Positions 11,725-24,907 of a stretch of DNA of 64,000 nucleotides are shown one piece after another; within the stretch, counting starts at the first letter, position 1; each line of letters begins with the position of its first letter. Under the pieces are notes generated by a model. The model did not search any database, had not been told where the DNA came from, and saw only the letters and a list, made by a program, of their open reading frames with translations. Source of the DNA: Epiperipatus broadwayi. Lineage: Eukaryota; Onychophora; Udeonychophora; Euonychophora; Peripatidae. Both the position numbers and the translations under genes were made by a program. The stretch is from contig JAQFVV010000056.1 of the NCBI GenBank assembly GCA_028023455.1, forward strand, positions 3,164,001 to 3,228,000, in the 5' to 3' direction.

Positions 11725-13575
11725 GAATATATATTATAATGGTTTACTACTCATTGTCAAATGGGATAACATTATTTAATCATATCTATTCTAGTAAATT
11801 TTGTTGGTGGATAGACTGGGCCCTGATTATTTACATATCTCATTGACATAAATTACATCTCAAGACCACCATTTTCCAAGATTTAATTTTTCAAATCTAG
11901 AAGTCATCCTAAAATGGGAATATTTATAAGAGTAGTTTGAATTTCCTTTAGGTTTAGTATTAATGCCATATATTGATAACTAGTGCTGTTGAGCAAGAAT
12001 CCAATCTCAGTAGCTATCATTATTATAACCTTTCATAATAAATACCATACACATAATCTACTTAACATAACATAGGGAGATGAAATATTTTTTTGAATGG
12101 TGAGAAATGAAAAAGAAAAAAAACTGATTTAACAAATAACAAGATACATTTATTAATACAGCATGCTAGAATTTTCTGACAAAAAAGTTTACTACAGATA
12201 TTCACTGGTGGGTCAACAAGTTAATCAAGAATATCATATCTACTTATAATCATTTAAATATTTGACACATGTGACTGACATTTTGACTCCCCAGGGTTTA
12301 ATCAACATATCAAATATTAGCACCAATAATAAAAACAATAAAAAATGACACAATTACAACAATTATTTGAAATCAGATTATAATCAGTCTTGATAACATA
12401 AATGTAAAAATAGACAAGCAATGAAACATTCTTACCAAGTTTTTTGCAGTTTCTTTTATGATCATAGCACTCAAAGTCTATTCATTGATACCAACTCTCC
12501 CCCCCCTCCTTTTTCTTTATTCAGACTTACAGACTGTAAATAAATTTGTCTTTTATATATATATTATTTACCTTAGGTACCAGAAAGGCTAATTGTAACC
12601 ATCAGTCTAAGCAAAAAAGATTTCTTTTTGCGCTGATAGTTCTACTTTTACAGGTGTATTCTTGATAAAATCAAAGGGCTACTGATTTAAAATGCACCAT
12701 AAAATGAACAATATCAAATATTATGAAAATTTATTTGAGATGCATTGTGTTAAAATTTTCCCAAATATTGTAATAATTATGATGGAAACATCAGATTTTA
12801 AAGCAGACTTTGATAGATTTATCATAAATCCATATATATTGTTCACATTAAAAATTAAATAAAATGGTAAAACATTCTCTATTTTTTTCATGTTTATTTA
12901 CTTTCACATGATAGTATGACATTTATGTTTTTTTTATTTACAATTCATTTTTTCAATATTTGAAAAGTTCAAATATGATTTTTTTAAATATATTTCATTT
13001 GTAAAATTAAATTAAAAAGATATCAAGTCCAATTTATTAAGTTGTAGTATAAAATAAAGATTTTATTCAGGACATACTAATATGTTGTATTAATAAATGT
13101 ATCTTGTTATTTGTTAAACTAGACTTTTTAAAAAAAAATTCTTACCATTCAAATAAATATTCAGAGTCATTTCCATTATTTTAAATATATTATGCACGTA
13201 GTATTTATTATGACAGAGTGTTAATAATGATAGTTATCAAGATTGGTTCCTTGTTCAACAGTATTAGTCATCGATATATGGTATTAATACTAAACTTAAA
13301 GACAACTCAAACCATCTTTATGAATATTCCTATTTTAGGATAGTGCTTAGAGTTGAATAATCAAATCTAATATGTAGATTTATGAAGAATTTTCCTTTCA
13401 GTTAAATCGGTGAGGGGAATGTTGATCTTGAAATGTGGTTGAGGTTCATAAAATTTACATACAATCAGGGCCCAGTCTGACCATCAATAAAACATACTAC
13501 ATATTAGAATAGATGTGATTAAATAATGGTATCCCATTCAACAATGAGTAGCAAACTATTATAATATATTTATAT
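11725..13575. repeat. Large inverted repeat, arms about 450-490 bp, spacer about 0.9 kb
   Basis: The left arm (about 11725-12177) and right arm (about 13083-13575) are diverged reverse complements. The left starts TTATAATGGTTTACTACTC; the right ends with the complement of the same pattern. Further paired landmarks are GACTGGGCCCTGATT, TTAGTATTAATGCCATATAT and ACAAATAACAAGATACATTT. The spacer (12178-13082) has no coding signal. It fits a foldback-type transposon or an old inverted duplication. No terminal duplication was resolved. Confidence 0.75.
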
Positions 13576-13639
13576 ATATTGACCTAAAATGAAGAATGTA
13601 CTAATAAGAATAAAACTTGAAAACATACATATTGTGTGT

Positions 13640-15747
13640 GATAATATTAGTTTCAAATGAAAAAAGATTACATGAAATGAAAGGAGAAATGTATAATATT
13701 AAATGTGACATTATTAGAATTTGTGAAGTTAGAAAAAAAATGAAGAGACAATTGACTTAAAAAGTGAACATATATTTACTATACAGATATAAATATTAAA
13801 AGCATAAATGAAGTGGAATTCAGTATAAAGCACAAATATTAAAAGCTCAAATAAAGTGGAATTCATTATAAATAAAAAGAATAATATTGTGAAGTTTGGT
13901 GATATATTAGACAGAATGGTAAAATTAGTTATTCAATTTACTGAAAGATATCAAATGCAGATAATTTAAGTTTATGTAACAAGTTCTTATTATGATGAAG
14001 TAGAGATTTTTATATAGATGTACAAATCAAGCAACAATTTAAAACTGTCATAGAAGATTTTAATATTAATACTGGAAAAAAATTAAAAGATGAAATTGTT
14101 GTTCTCATTATTTAATAATGTAAAATACATGTTAAGGCAGAACAAGAGAGCTGAAAAATATTAAAAAAATATTTTACCAACAATTTATACTCTTAATTTT
14201 TAGAAACAATTTAATGAGTTCAAATTATAATTTGCTACATTTTAAAATAATGAAGATTTTAAAACTGGCCCAAACTTAAATGAGATCAATGATAAGATAA
14301 TTGATATTCTATTTTTAAAAAAAAAGTAATTCATCAGTGAATTTTTATATAAGACAGCAAGGGAATCTGAAAATATTTTAAAATTATTCATTAAGAAGAA
14401 ATGAATATCTGGAGTTTTATAAAATAGTATGAAAAGAAATTAATGATAATATAAAACATAATTGGACAAAAAAGCTATAGAAAAGAATAAAAGATTTAAA
14501 GTATAAAACAATATTTTGGTATTAGAAAAGTTATGTCATCAATAAAAAGAGAAGATAGAATTATTGTTAAAAAGAATAACTCCATGAAATGTGTGGAAAA
14601 TTTATGCCAAAATTATATAGTATTAAAGAACGAAAAAAACAAAAACAAAGTATCTTCTATAGATATTACATCTTCATAATTTGCAAACATTTTAAATGAA
14701 GAGGTAAGATACACAACTAAATCAGAGAAGAAAGGAAAAGTTCCAGAAAGTAATGGTGTTATTATTGATGTATTAAAAGAAAGATAAAGAAATTAAAAAA
14801 ATGTTGAAAAATTTATATACAAATGTTTAATTCTTTAACCGCCTTTTACGAGGCATCTCGTTGACATCTGATGTCACTCTAATTCTTCTAGTTTTAAGGC
14901 TAGAATATTCGTTTGACAGTTATTGATTAGGTTTTTAAAAGTTCTGTAAGATGGTGCCCTCTTCCGAATTATTTTACAAGTAAAAAACCAAAAAAACCGC
15001 ATTTAAAACTAAACAAAGAGAGAAGTTTGTTGGTGATTGGCTGCCAGCCGGCTCTCAGCCGAAAAAGACATTCTGATTGGCTGGAAAAAACAAAGAAACC
15101 GCCTGATCAAAGAAAATAAAGAAAAACACTGAGATTTTCATTTCGAATGCAATTTAAGTATTAAAAATATATAATTTGAGAAATTAAAATAGTTTTTTAA
15201 TAAAATATACTAAAAAAACAAAATTATTTTCGAAAATTATTGAAGATTTTAGTAAAAATATTTAAGATTTAGCAAAAAGAAATCTTTACTTTTCCTTAAC
15301 GTAAAATTGAAAAAAAGCATTTGCGTCAGCACTTTTTTGTTTAGACATTCGCTTTAAGTTTGCCGAAATTGGATATATTTTATAATAAATAAATAGCAAT
15401 TTATTTTTGAAAGAACTTTCGTTCTCTTTCATAACATGAAAAATTAGTAATATACTTTTTATAAACATATCTGAGTTGAATTTAATATTATAGGCGAATA
15501 TGTTTTAACAATAGGCTTTGTCTTCAGTTTGTGAGTTGGCCAATTAAAAGATTTGATTTTTACCTCATACAACCAATAATATTATTAGCGGTTAAAGGGT
15601 TAAATGATGAAGATATTAGTATTTAAAAAAAGATTGATAAAGAAGATATTAGAGATTACAGACCTATCAGTCTTAGATAAAATCTTTATGATGATAATCA
15701 CAACTCATCTATAGAGAATTTTTAATTCAAACATACTAGCAAAGAGA
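13640..15747 (+). pseudogene. Old RTE LINE copy, split by a MITE
   Basis: Degenerate relative of the LINE at 1-2383. Endonuclease traces include IIRICEVRKK near 13712-13745 and EDFNINTGKK near 14052-14080 (the GDFN block). RT traces from about 14180 to 14826 align base for base with 280-950 of the first copy, including K-SEKKGKVPESNGVI. After the insert, 15604-15747 resumes at DIRDYRPIS and stops near a trace of the QRE block. Dense stops make it inactive. The 3' part is missing, cut off at the tandem duplication that follows. Endonuclease and RT read in the same order and strand, so this is one element rather than fragments. Confidence 0.8.
14827..15603. mobile_element. piggyBac-like MITE with TTAA target duplication
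   Basis: Body 14831-15599 (769 bp) is bounded by TTAA on both sides (14827-14830, 15600-15603). The ends are short inverted repeats: TTCTTTAACCGCC at the left, GCGGTTAAAGGG at the right. TTAA specificity with ends resembling CCCTTTAA is the piggyBac pattern. No transposase is encoded, so it is non-autonomous. It sits inside the RTE relic. Removing one TTAA and the body restores continuity with the homologous stretch at 946-966 of the first LINE copy, which proves it is an insertion. It is GC-richer at its left end and contains a meaningless 60-codon minus frame. Confidence 0.85.
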
Positions 15748-15875
15748 TATTAATTTTAAATTTACTTAAAGATTAATATATATATGTTTAATTAAATGAA
15801 ACCAAATGGTATATTAATTTTAAATTTACTTAAAGATTAATATATATATGTTTAATTAAATGAAACCAAATGGTA
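15748..15875. repeat. 64-bp tandem duplication
   Basis: Two successive nearly identical 64-base units start at 15748 and 15812, each beginning TATTAATTTTAAATTTACTT. They lie exactly where the RTE relic stops. Confidence 0.85.
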
Positions 15876-18050
15876 TCATTAATTCAATTTCATCACTATT
15901 TTTCCACTTGTATTGTTTTCTTTTTTGATAAAGGTGATCAAAATGCCATTTAGGCAAACTAGCATTTTTCAGTTGGACCAGATCAGAAACTCTTATACAT
16001 GCCTTTGTTAATTGTTTCCTATTTATCTATATTAATTACTACAATTTGCTTTACAAGGTTCAACCTTTTTTGCATTCACATCTTTGACAACATTTACTTT
16101 AGCCAATAATATAATAGATTATATTTAACTAAATGAATATACAAATCTTTACTTGAATCTAATACTTATATCTGAAATAGGAATGACATAATAATCTCCA
16201 ATCTAATAAATGATTAGTAATACTCATTAATGCATTTATTTAAATTGTATGATGTTAAAGATGTGAATCCAGTATGTTTGACACTTGTGTATCAAATTAT
16301 AATAATTTGATAATGATAAACACTGAATAATCTCTTACACATAAAGACACCTGTAAAAGATTGCAATTTTGGCCAAATAAAGAGTACTAGTTAAGCATGA
16401 AATACATCATGAGGGTCATTTATATTTCCTCATGTGATTTTGTATTCATATTTTTCAAGAATTTCTAGTGGAATAAAAGTTAATAAGATACCAGAAGTAG
16501 ATAGATAAATAATTAGATAGAAAGAAAAATGAATAGACATATAGATAAACAGACAGATACAAAAGACCAATGATTTTAAAAAGTATTTATTGGATTTGAT
16601 TTATTATAAATATTACAAAATAATAATATTTTTTAAATACAAAAAATATTTATATAAATATATAACACATGAAATTGCAATTTTTAAATTTGATAACTTG
16701 TACTCTGATGTAAAAAGTTTGCTTCGAATGATTCTGCTTCAATCAAATGTTTTAATTATGTCTATATCTTCATTCACAATGATGCTTCATTCATTTGAGA
16801 AAAAAATTGAATTATTTAATATGTCATGTAACAACACTGAAATGGTATATAATGTTTTATTCATTAACAAAAGGAATCAAATGGTTATTGTCTAGAAAGG
16901 CATGTGACATCTGAGTATTAAAGTAATACATGTAACTTTTATCTGGGAATCTTTAACTATCAAATCCATCATGCCACAACTGCTTTAAATTATACAAGGC
17001 TTTTTATTAATTTCATTTTAAATAAAAACACTCTCAAATATAAATAGTTATAATTACTGGCATTATAAAACTATTTCCAGTCTATAATTAAATGAATAAT
17101 AAATTGATAGTGTTTACGCTAAATAAAGTATTAATATTTTTTGAGGCATTCACTAGTTTAATGGGTTGGTTCTCTAACGCTCACTCATTATACAAATTAC
17201 TTTTTTTTTTTTAGAATATGGGCCTTTCTACAAAGATCAAAACTTATTACAAAATATATAATAATGTTTATATTACAGTTTTAAAATAATGTGTGTTGGG
17301 AAGATGGTGAATAATAATATACTATGATCTCCAATAATCAAATGTTACTGTATGTAATATTTTAATGCTTTGATGTTAAATTTGCCTTCAACATCAAAGA
17401 AAAAAATCAATTTATATATACTTAAATTATTTATACTATAATTGCAGTATATTATTTTTCATATAATAAAGTTTTACAGATATTTAAATTTCACAAAATC
17501 ATTTTTAAGAATAAAAATATGATTGTTACTTTATTTTATTTTATTTAAATCATATATTCATTTGAATTAGATATATATTATCAATTGAGAGAATCTTCTC
17601 TTTTTATTAGTTACATAAATGTGAAGTCTAAAAATGTATGATCAATGTCTCTAAGGTTTTTTAATATACATATACAACCATGCCACTAATATTCATTTAT
17701 AAAACATTTTGATAAATATATGTAATAATATATTACTGTTTAACAAAATATTCACTTAATTATTTCATGATAAAATATTGGTAAAAAAAATTAACACAAA
17801 ATAATAATACTATCCTTGAAATGTTTTTTACATGAAATTCCATTCATTAATCAACTATCTTTAGTTACATACGCACACACACACCAATATGAGTATCATA
17901 CTAAGATATTAAAAAATATGAAATATTATTAAATGACTAATTAAATAAATTTGAACTTTATTTTATACGATTATTGCTATAAACGTTAAGCTTTAAAATC
18001 AAATCGGCCATAATTAAACCGTATATTAAGAAAAAAAATGTATTTTTTTG
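15876..18050. other. No gene recognised; small tetranucleotide tract
   Basis: AT-rich. A degenerate GATA/GACA-type tract lies at 16496-16562 and an ACACAC run near 17873-17883. A 101-codon frame at 16590-16895 is rich in F, I, Y and N, as expected of AT-rich noncoding DNA, and is not called. Confidence 0.5.
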
Positions 18051-18415
18051 TTTTCTTGATTAAATTAATACACTGTACATGCTTACACAAATCTGCACAT
18101 ATATAATGTAATATCAGGGATTCGAACTTAGACTTTCACACAACCTCAACTCTCCATGCCATCTCATATTGCTGACCCACCTGATCATACACATGTTGAA
18201 AAGATAAATAATCACCAATATACGTATTTCATGCTAATCCATATATATATATGTGTGAGCATAGTAATCTGGACCAACTGATGATCGCTGGTTTAACATG
18301 AAATACGTATATTGGTGAGTATTTATCTTTTCAACATGTGTATGATCAGGTGGGTCAGCAATATGAGATGGCACGGAGATTTGAGGGTTGTGTGAAAGTC
18401 TTTTCTTGATTAAAT
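18051..18415. mobile_element. SINE-like inverted dimer with perfect 15-bp target duplication
   Basis: The same 15 bases, TTTTCTTGATTAAAT, sit at 18051-18065 and 18401-18415. Between them, arms at 18131-18233 and 18297-18400 are near-perfect reverse complements across a 63-base spacer that contains (AT)n. On the minus strand the left arm includes AAGTTCGAATCCC, a B-box-like T-arm motif of tRNA-derived SINEs. The arm sequence (TGAGAT, AAAGATAAAT, CACCAATATACG) recurs near 58870-59010 and 63840-63900. One unit of inverted repeat inside a single target duplication means the dimer inserted as one piece or formed during insertion. Confidence 0.8.
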
Positions 18416-21400
18416 AAAAAGTAATAGCTCTCTGAAATTTATTAAGAGCAGTTATTTTAATTTCTTTAAGACCTCAAATTAAGTTGTACTTTACTTTAAT
18501 AGACTTTATAACTTTTATTACAAAATAAATTTAAACTTTTAACTTATTCTAAAGGTATATGGGTCATATTCATTAATAGTGAGCAAATTTCTGCTAATAA
18601 TCAATTTAGAACTAACAGCGATTAAAATTGCTTCATTCAAATTTTATGGAGAAAAATTCATGTATGTTTTTTTTTCTAATCAAATTAATTAAAGTTTATA
18701 TGCAGTGCACATTACCAAAATCTATATCACTTTACCAAAGTTCCTTATCTCATTTATTTGTCTCATTTATGATGCGTCTTTTACAAATTTTTAGGAATCA
18801 GTTTAACAATTCAGCTGTTTTGCAAGTTTTTTAAAAACATATAGTTTTCATCATTACTAGCAATTTGTCTCTTGAAAATTGTTTATTTAATTAAAGATTT
18901 AAAATAATTGATAGTGATCTGTGATTTTTTTTTAATTATCTTTTATCACATTATCAAAAGTGGTGAATTTTTTAAAAGTAATTTATTAATTGCTTCAAAC
19001 AGAGCTAAATTGACGTTTTTAGATATACGGTATTATTTGATCTAATGTCAATTGTAGCGATTGAATGCGCTATTTTCTTTTCATGAATAACGCTGACGTT
19101 AATATTATGTTGCAGAATAAAGTATGGAATATTTAGGGGATTTTTTTTTGTTAATTCATCGTCATTATTATTATTAGCTCGGCACTTTATCATTTATAAT
19201 CGCGTTACTGTATTCATCTTTTATTATAGCAACGAAAATTAAACTAATGTGAAAAGTCGGAATTGTAACTCGTTTAATGAATTTCAGTTTGTGTCATACT
19301 GAGGAAAAAATTAAAATGAGCTAGTCTTTTTTTTTTTTTAAAAGGGGCTGAATTATAGGTTCAGATTAATGATTGGAGAAGGTATATCATGACTAGAAAA
19401 AGAGAAACATACAATCAGCTAGGATAAATCATGCTTTTATGCATAATTATAGGTAGCATGAACATTTAATGATCCATTTCTGCATTTGATATCAAAGAAA
19501 TTTTATTTATCCGTATATGAAGGTGCCCTTTAGAGTTAAATTAATCTTTTAGTTTTGTTCTATAGAAAACTCTTAGGTGAACTGGAGAGAATTTTTTTGA
19601 GAAGTTTTAGAAATAAAGTCTTTACTTAACCTATCTATTTATAGCCTGATGAAACACATAACACTATTCTGTATATATAACAAAAGGTAACTGAAGATTT
19701 TTAACTCAGTAAGAAAAAAAAGAAAGAAAGAAAAAAAAAGTAAATTGACTGTCATAAATCTTTATATTGAAATTTAAATTACAAATGTACAACTAGTATG
19801 AATAGAAGATTTTTGAGCAAAATTCATTTTTTTTTTTTAAAAAAAAAAATGAAGCATTTTATCGGGCAAATTTTTCTAATGTAATATGCAACTCATTTTA
19901 CGGCAAATAAAAGATTTTGTAAATTTGATATCTCAATAAAAGTTTTAAATTTCAACTGATTTTCCGTCAGTTTCAAAAGCAGAAAGATTATATATATATA
20001 TATAACATAGGCTTTCAAAGCATTTAACGACCATATTAAAAGTGCGTTCATTGTGTTCTAATTAATATACGTGTGCTACTTTTTAAAGGCACTTGGCATG
20101 TTTCGAGTCAGAGCAGACAATAAATAATAATTTATTATTATAATAACATTAATAAAATAAAAATTTATTATTCATTAATATTTAAAAATAAATAAATTAT
20201 TCAATCTCATTATGCGTCTAGCAATTGTATTAAAAATTTTAATCATATCACTTTTTTGATGTTTTTTATATTCAGGATAACAATATGATAGTAGCTTTGT
20301 CTTTTTATTTACATATATATATAATGTGCTAAATAATAATAATCTAGATTGATTTAAAATACAGTTCAGGGAAATCCTAGTTAAAACACCACATCTGGAT
20401 ATCTTGTTTGAACTTTTATGTTTCCTACAGCAATTCTCTTGCTTGCACTTAAGAATCATCTTGTATATACTTGAATAATCATTAAACAATTGATAGAATA
20501 ATATTATAACATTCCATTAGGAATACGAATATTATAGCACTATTCTTTCTGGTGTCCATTGATTAATTGAGCTTACAATGTCCCAATCTACAGTAGAATG
20601 AAAAGAATTTCTCTGCTTATGAATAAATTTTAAATAATTATGACATTGTCGTTGAGATATGAATATTATATGATGTAGATATTTCAAACCTTTTTTGTAT
20701 TTTATTTTGTTTTATGTTTATTTAACTTTTCATACTATTTACTATGTCTTATTTTAATTTGACTCTATTAAGCCCATGCATCTCAGAGGTTAATACAATA
20801 TTATAAATTTTAAATTTCTGAAAATACTTTTTGAAATAACAATAAAAGCAATTTTATGCAAATGTTTCTCCAACCTGCATTCAGCTTTATACTTTAATAA
20901 TTAAAAATGCATAAATGTTAAAACTAGGAAATACAGTAGTCTACCTTAAGCACGAACTTACTATCCTCATGTGGTTGAAGTGTTAGTATTCATTCATTTT
21001 ATATTTAAAAAATCCAAAGCACATGTGCAACGGTTTAATGCTGTTTAAATATTATCCACAATTTTTGTAATTTGAAAAATATAAACTTAAAAAATAGAAA
21101 TTCATAATTATGAACTTATAAATTACATGTGATGTCCACTCATATGAATATCATCATGAATTATCTCTCAGCCATTTTTCCATCTTGCACTATTAAGTAA
21201 ATGTAATGTGCAATCAGTCAGTCATATGGTTGCTTCTTTGTTGTTACTGTATTGTTTTTCTCATAACTTTAGCACTTTATTTTAGTTTGTTATTTATTTT
21301 TGTTACTGCTTTTACATATACATTTTATAGACTAAGTTATATCTTGCATAACACATATATTGTGTAGAATTTGCTATTATTCACACTTTCTGTCAGTTCT

Positions 21401-24295
21401 GGAAAGACTTAGAATTAAGTGCAGAGAATATGGAGAAACATTCCGTAAATAATATTTTTGAGCCTAGCTTTTGAAAAGTTTTAAGTAGCAATTTTATCAA
21501 TGTGTAACTAATTTATTTTAGTAACTGCTGTGCTTTGGCTTGGAGTCTTTAAGTCAAAATTCTTGCCTATACATGAAAGTCATGTTATCTTTATGAATCT
21601 AGTGCCCAATGGTATGATGTAGTTCAAATATATAAAATTTAATTAACAAAACTTTATTTACCACATGACTTTTTAAATACTATTTTTTACATTTACATCT
21701 CATTAAATTGTATTAATTTTAACAATCTTGTAAAAAAAACACAACGACTATTAAATATGTAGTGTTAAGTATATATAATAATATTTATGAAGTACTCAAA
21801 TATGCATACTATAAAAATGCTTTACAAGTCAGGGTTTCTAGAATTGTTTTAACTATCTTTCAAATGGTGACTTATCATTTTATGTCAGACTAGTAGATTA
21901 ACATTGATAAAAGAAATGTGACATCAGAACATTATTTAAAAGATTATTATTTAAATATATATAATATTTGATAAAAATAATTTTATGTAATTGAATGAAT
22001 AGTGCACTAAAAATCAAAAAAATATTTTTTGGGATGCCCCATACTTCTATTTCAAATTATATATAACAATCAAGATAGTGGCTAGTGCATTACTCATTAA
22101 TTAAATAAAAGCATTTTATGTAAAATATTATATATTGTAATGGGCACACATGCCGTTACATATTTATTTTAAAAATTTAGACATTAAAAAGAAAAGTTCA
22201 CATATAAAAATTTTTTTTAAGAAATAAAAAATTGAAAGTTAAAAGTCATTTAAACTTTATATATATAAAATCATGCAGATAAAAAATTATTAGAAGAAAA
22301 CTTTATTAAAAAAAGAAAAAGTTTTAAAACTAAATATTAAGAAAAAAACTTGAAAGATTTAAAGATAAAAAGAATGTACAATAAATTAATTAATGCTATT
22401 GTAAAATGGAAATGATTATTTTAATTAGTTAAAAGTAAGCTAGCCCTTGGGCATTTTAAAATGTATAAGTAAAGGTCAGATATGAGAGAAAAACAATAGA
22501 AACTAATAGCCAATAAAAGAAATCCCTTAGGAAATGGACCTCAATGAAAGAATCATCATTGTCATGATGTAATGTCCACTGGATCCGAAAGTTTAATATA
22601 AAAAGAAGGAAAAAGAAATGTGAAAGAAGAGACGTGCTATCTGGGTTAGTGCAGAGAGAGTTGAAGGTGAAGGGATTGAAAAGACACACTCTTCTTTTAC
22701 TAAAAAAAAACAAGAAAAAGAGAAATGACCAATTGTTTTTCCTATATTGCAAACCACAGGGCATCAAGACCTGGAAAAAAATACCAGCTACAATGAATGA
22801 CCAATGGCAAACTGCATACCAATCTCCACAGGATGGCATGGGAATTCATGTTTCCAAATTGCAAGTAATTGTTAAGCATGGATTTTTAAAACAGTAAGAA
22901 ATCTAACTGATGAACTTTAATTCTAAAAAAGAAACTTTTCCAGTATGTTAAAACTATAATAACATTAGTTAATTAATGAACACTAAGTATAAACTTTCCC
23001 AGTATTTAAATTATTGCAATAGAAATTCCTATCTGGGTAACTTAATCAGTTATTAATAATTATTTTATTGAATGTACTATTATTTTTTGTAAATCATTTC
23101 CATTAATTTTTTTTTCATTTTGTTAAGTTTTTGTTATGATTTTTTTTTTTCTGTTAAAATAAATTATATAAATGTTAAATTTAAGTCGGGCATGAATGGC
23201 TGCATAGATTTGTAAAGTTATATTAATTAATTAAGGGAGGGTTAATCTTGGGTTATTTATTTCATAGTTAAATTGGGTTAATCGATTGGATATGTTGGTG
23301 TAATTAGTAAATGTAGCATGAGATTCGCTACATGCAGGATCCTATTATACACTGCATTTGGGAAAAATAAGTCCCATATCTCACTGATTATCAGAAACAG
23401 ATGGTATTCCCTGCTTCTTGGATCACCCCTTTTTAGCCTATGGAATGGGATAGTAAGACAGAAAATGCAGTCCCTTCCTATGGAGTTGTTTTTTTATTGT
23501 TCTTCTCGCCAGACAGATGTAGTATTCTGTACTGGATGAGAGTCAATGTCTTCTAACCATGCTGTTCAGATGTACATTCCTGACAGTATGGTATTTGTGC
23601 TGGCATATTTCATGCTGCATTGAATACATCGATGTATCAGATAGATTGACGTTGGTTTGACTGCGAACTTTTGGCCTAAGGTTAAATAAAGGATAGAATA
23701 TTTTCTTTTCAAATGCAATCTATGTAGTCTATTCATACTCGACACTTTAATGTAATATTAAATTCATCTGTGTGAACTTCAAAAATAAAGATTAAAAAAT
23801 GTAAATTAAATGTTAAAGTAAAAGTTAGACTAAAATAATAATTCTAAATTACATATATGTTTAATAAATGTTTGTGTGTGTTATTACTGGCAATGGCTTC
23901 TTTTATTTTTATTTTTATATTGAAAATGTTTTTAAATAAGAATTTATATTTTATAAATTATCTCTGCTACTATGCGAGCTAGTGGCATGGATTAATGGTC
24001 GGAATAAAACATATGTAAAAGTTGGATCTTTAACAGTGTGTATCCTCCTACTCTATAAATTTTCCAGGTTTAAATGGCCTGGTGGTGCCCTAAATGGCAG
24101 ATATGGTAAGACTGAGATCTTCACTGACCATTATAATATATTAGTTTTTTTCTTTTTTTTTTTAATATTTAGTTATTTTGCAAATGACATTTTGTAAGTA
24201 TTCATATTCAAATTTGCAAACTAAAAATCTAAACAATGAAAGCACATTTTCAATACTTGAAATGAAATTCACACACATTAAAAATTATTTATAAG
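18416..24295. other. Long stretch without a recognised gene
   Basis: AT-rich. Short open frames (18628-18834, 20175-20489, 22456-22839, 22634-22897, 23318-23539, 23982-24197) show no family signature or codon pattern. The least AT-rich patches are 22620-22900 and 23310-23680; either could be an exon of a noncoding transcript or an untranslated region, but the sequence alone does not show this. Poly(A)/poly(T) runs are scattered. Confidence 0.45.
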
Positions 24296-24499
24296 TGAAG
24301 CAATGGATCTGAAGTCCAATCCATGCTTCACATCTTCCTATAAACTTAATTAATATTGTAGACCTAAATTAAGTTTATAGTTCAATATCAGCAGGGTTTT
24401 GCATTAGAGTTAAAAATAGTTATGCTTATTAAATGTGTATTACAGTTAAATATTTTATTTTAAATAAATTTCATTCTATTGATCAAAATTGCTTAACCT

Positions 24500-24548
24500 A
24501 TTAGTCATACATATATATACGCTAGATGTATATATATGTATGACTAAT
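24500..24548. repeat. Perfect 49-bp palindrome in the left LTR
   Basis: ATTAGTCATACATATATATA and its complement surround the core CGCTAGATG. In the right LTR (31975-32020) the core is CATCTAGCG, the exact reverse complement, so the loop is flipped between the two LTRs. Confidence 0.85.
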
Positions 24549-24554
24549 GCAAAA

Positions 24555-24572
24555 TTCCCTACACGACGCTCT
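24555..24572 (+). other. Illumina adapter-like 18-mer (probable assembly artefact)
   Basis: TTCCCTACACGACGCTCT matches the Illumina TruSeq universal/read-1 adapter over 18 bases. The right LTR has only a short alternative (AAAATTCTGCTGAGAT) at the same place. The match is far too long to expect by chance in 64 kb. Confidence 0.85.
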
Positions 24573-24898
24573 GAGATAAAATGCTTATTCTATTGTAAAA
24601 TAAAAATATATTGTTGTTCAAATTTTATTAAAATATTTAGTATGGTTTGATTTTGAGATAAGCCCACCAACATTTCTGAAAGAATGTATATTTTAATTAG
24701 TGAGTCGTTCAAGTCTAATTAAAGATGGCATTTTCTTTCTTGCTTTTTAATTAATAGAATTCCAACTTTAAAGTAAGAAAGTTAGAGTAAAAAAATTGAA
24801 GTTATTTTTAGAACGTGTTGTTTTAAAACAAAGCAGCAAGGGGGGGCTTATCAAGATCTCAGATCATACAAACAATGGAAGGTAGCTGTCAGAGAAAG

Positions 24899-24907
24899 TA
24901 TAAATAG
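24899..24907 (+). promoter_or_regulatory. TATA box of E1 left LTR
   Basis: TATAAATAG, about 50 bases after a run of seven G. It is the likely U3 core promoter; transcription would begin near 24930. Conserved at 32360-32368. Confidence 0.65.

Noticed and set aside
16590-16895. 101-codon frame
   Set aside because: Composition (F, I, Y, K, N) is what AT-rich noncoding DNA gives; no family signature.
22456-22897. Overlapping 127- and 87-codon frames on opposite strands
   Set aside because: Neither shows a domain or coding bias; they are mutual shadows in a less AT-rich patch.
24068-24105. Possible small exon between TTTTCCAG and GTAAGACT
   Set aside because: Splice-site-like sequences are common in AT-rich DNA and no neighbouring exon was found.
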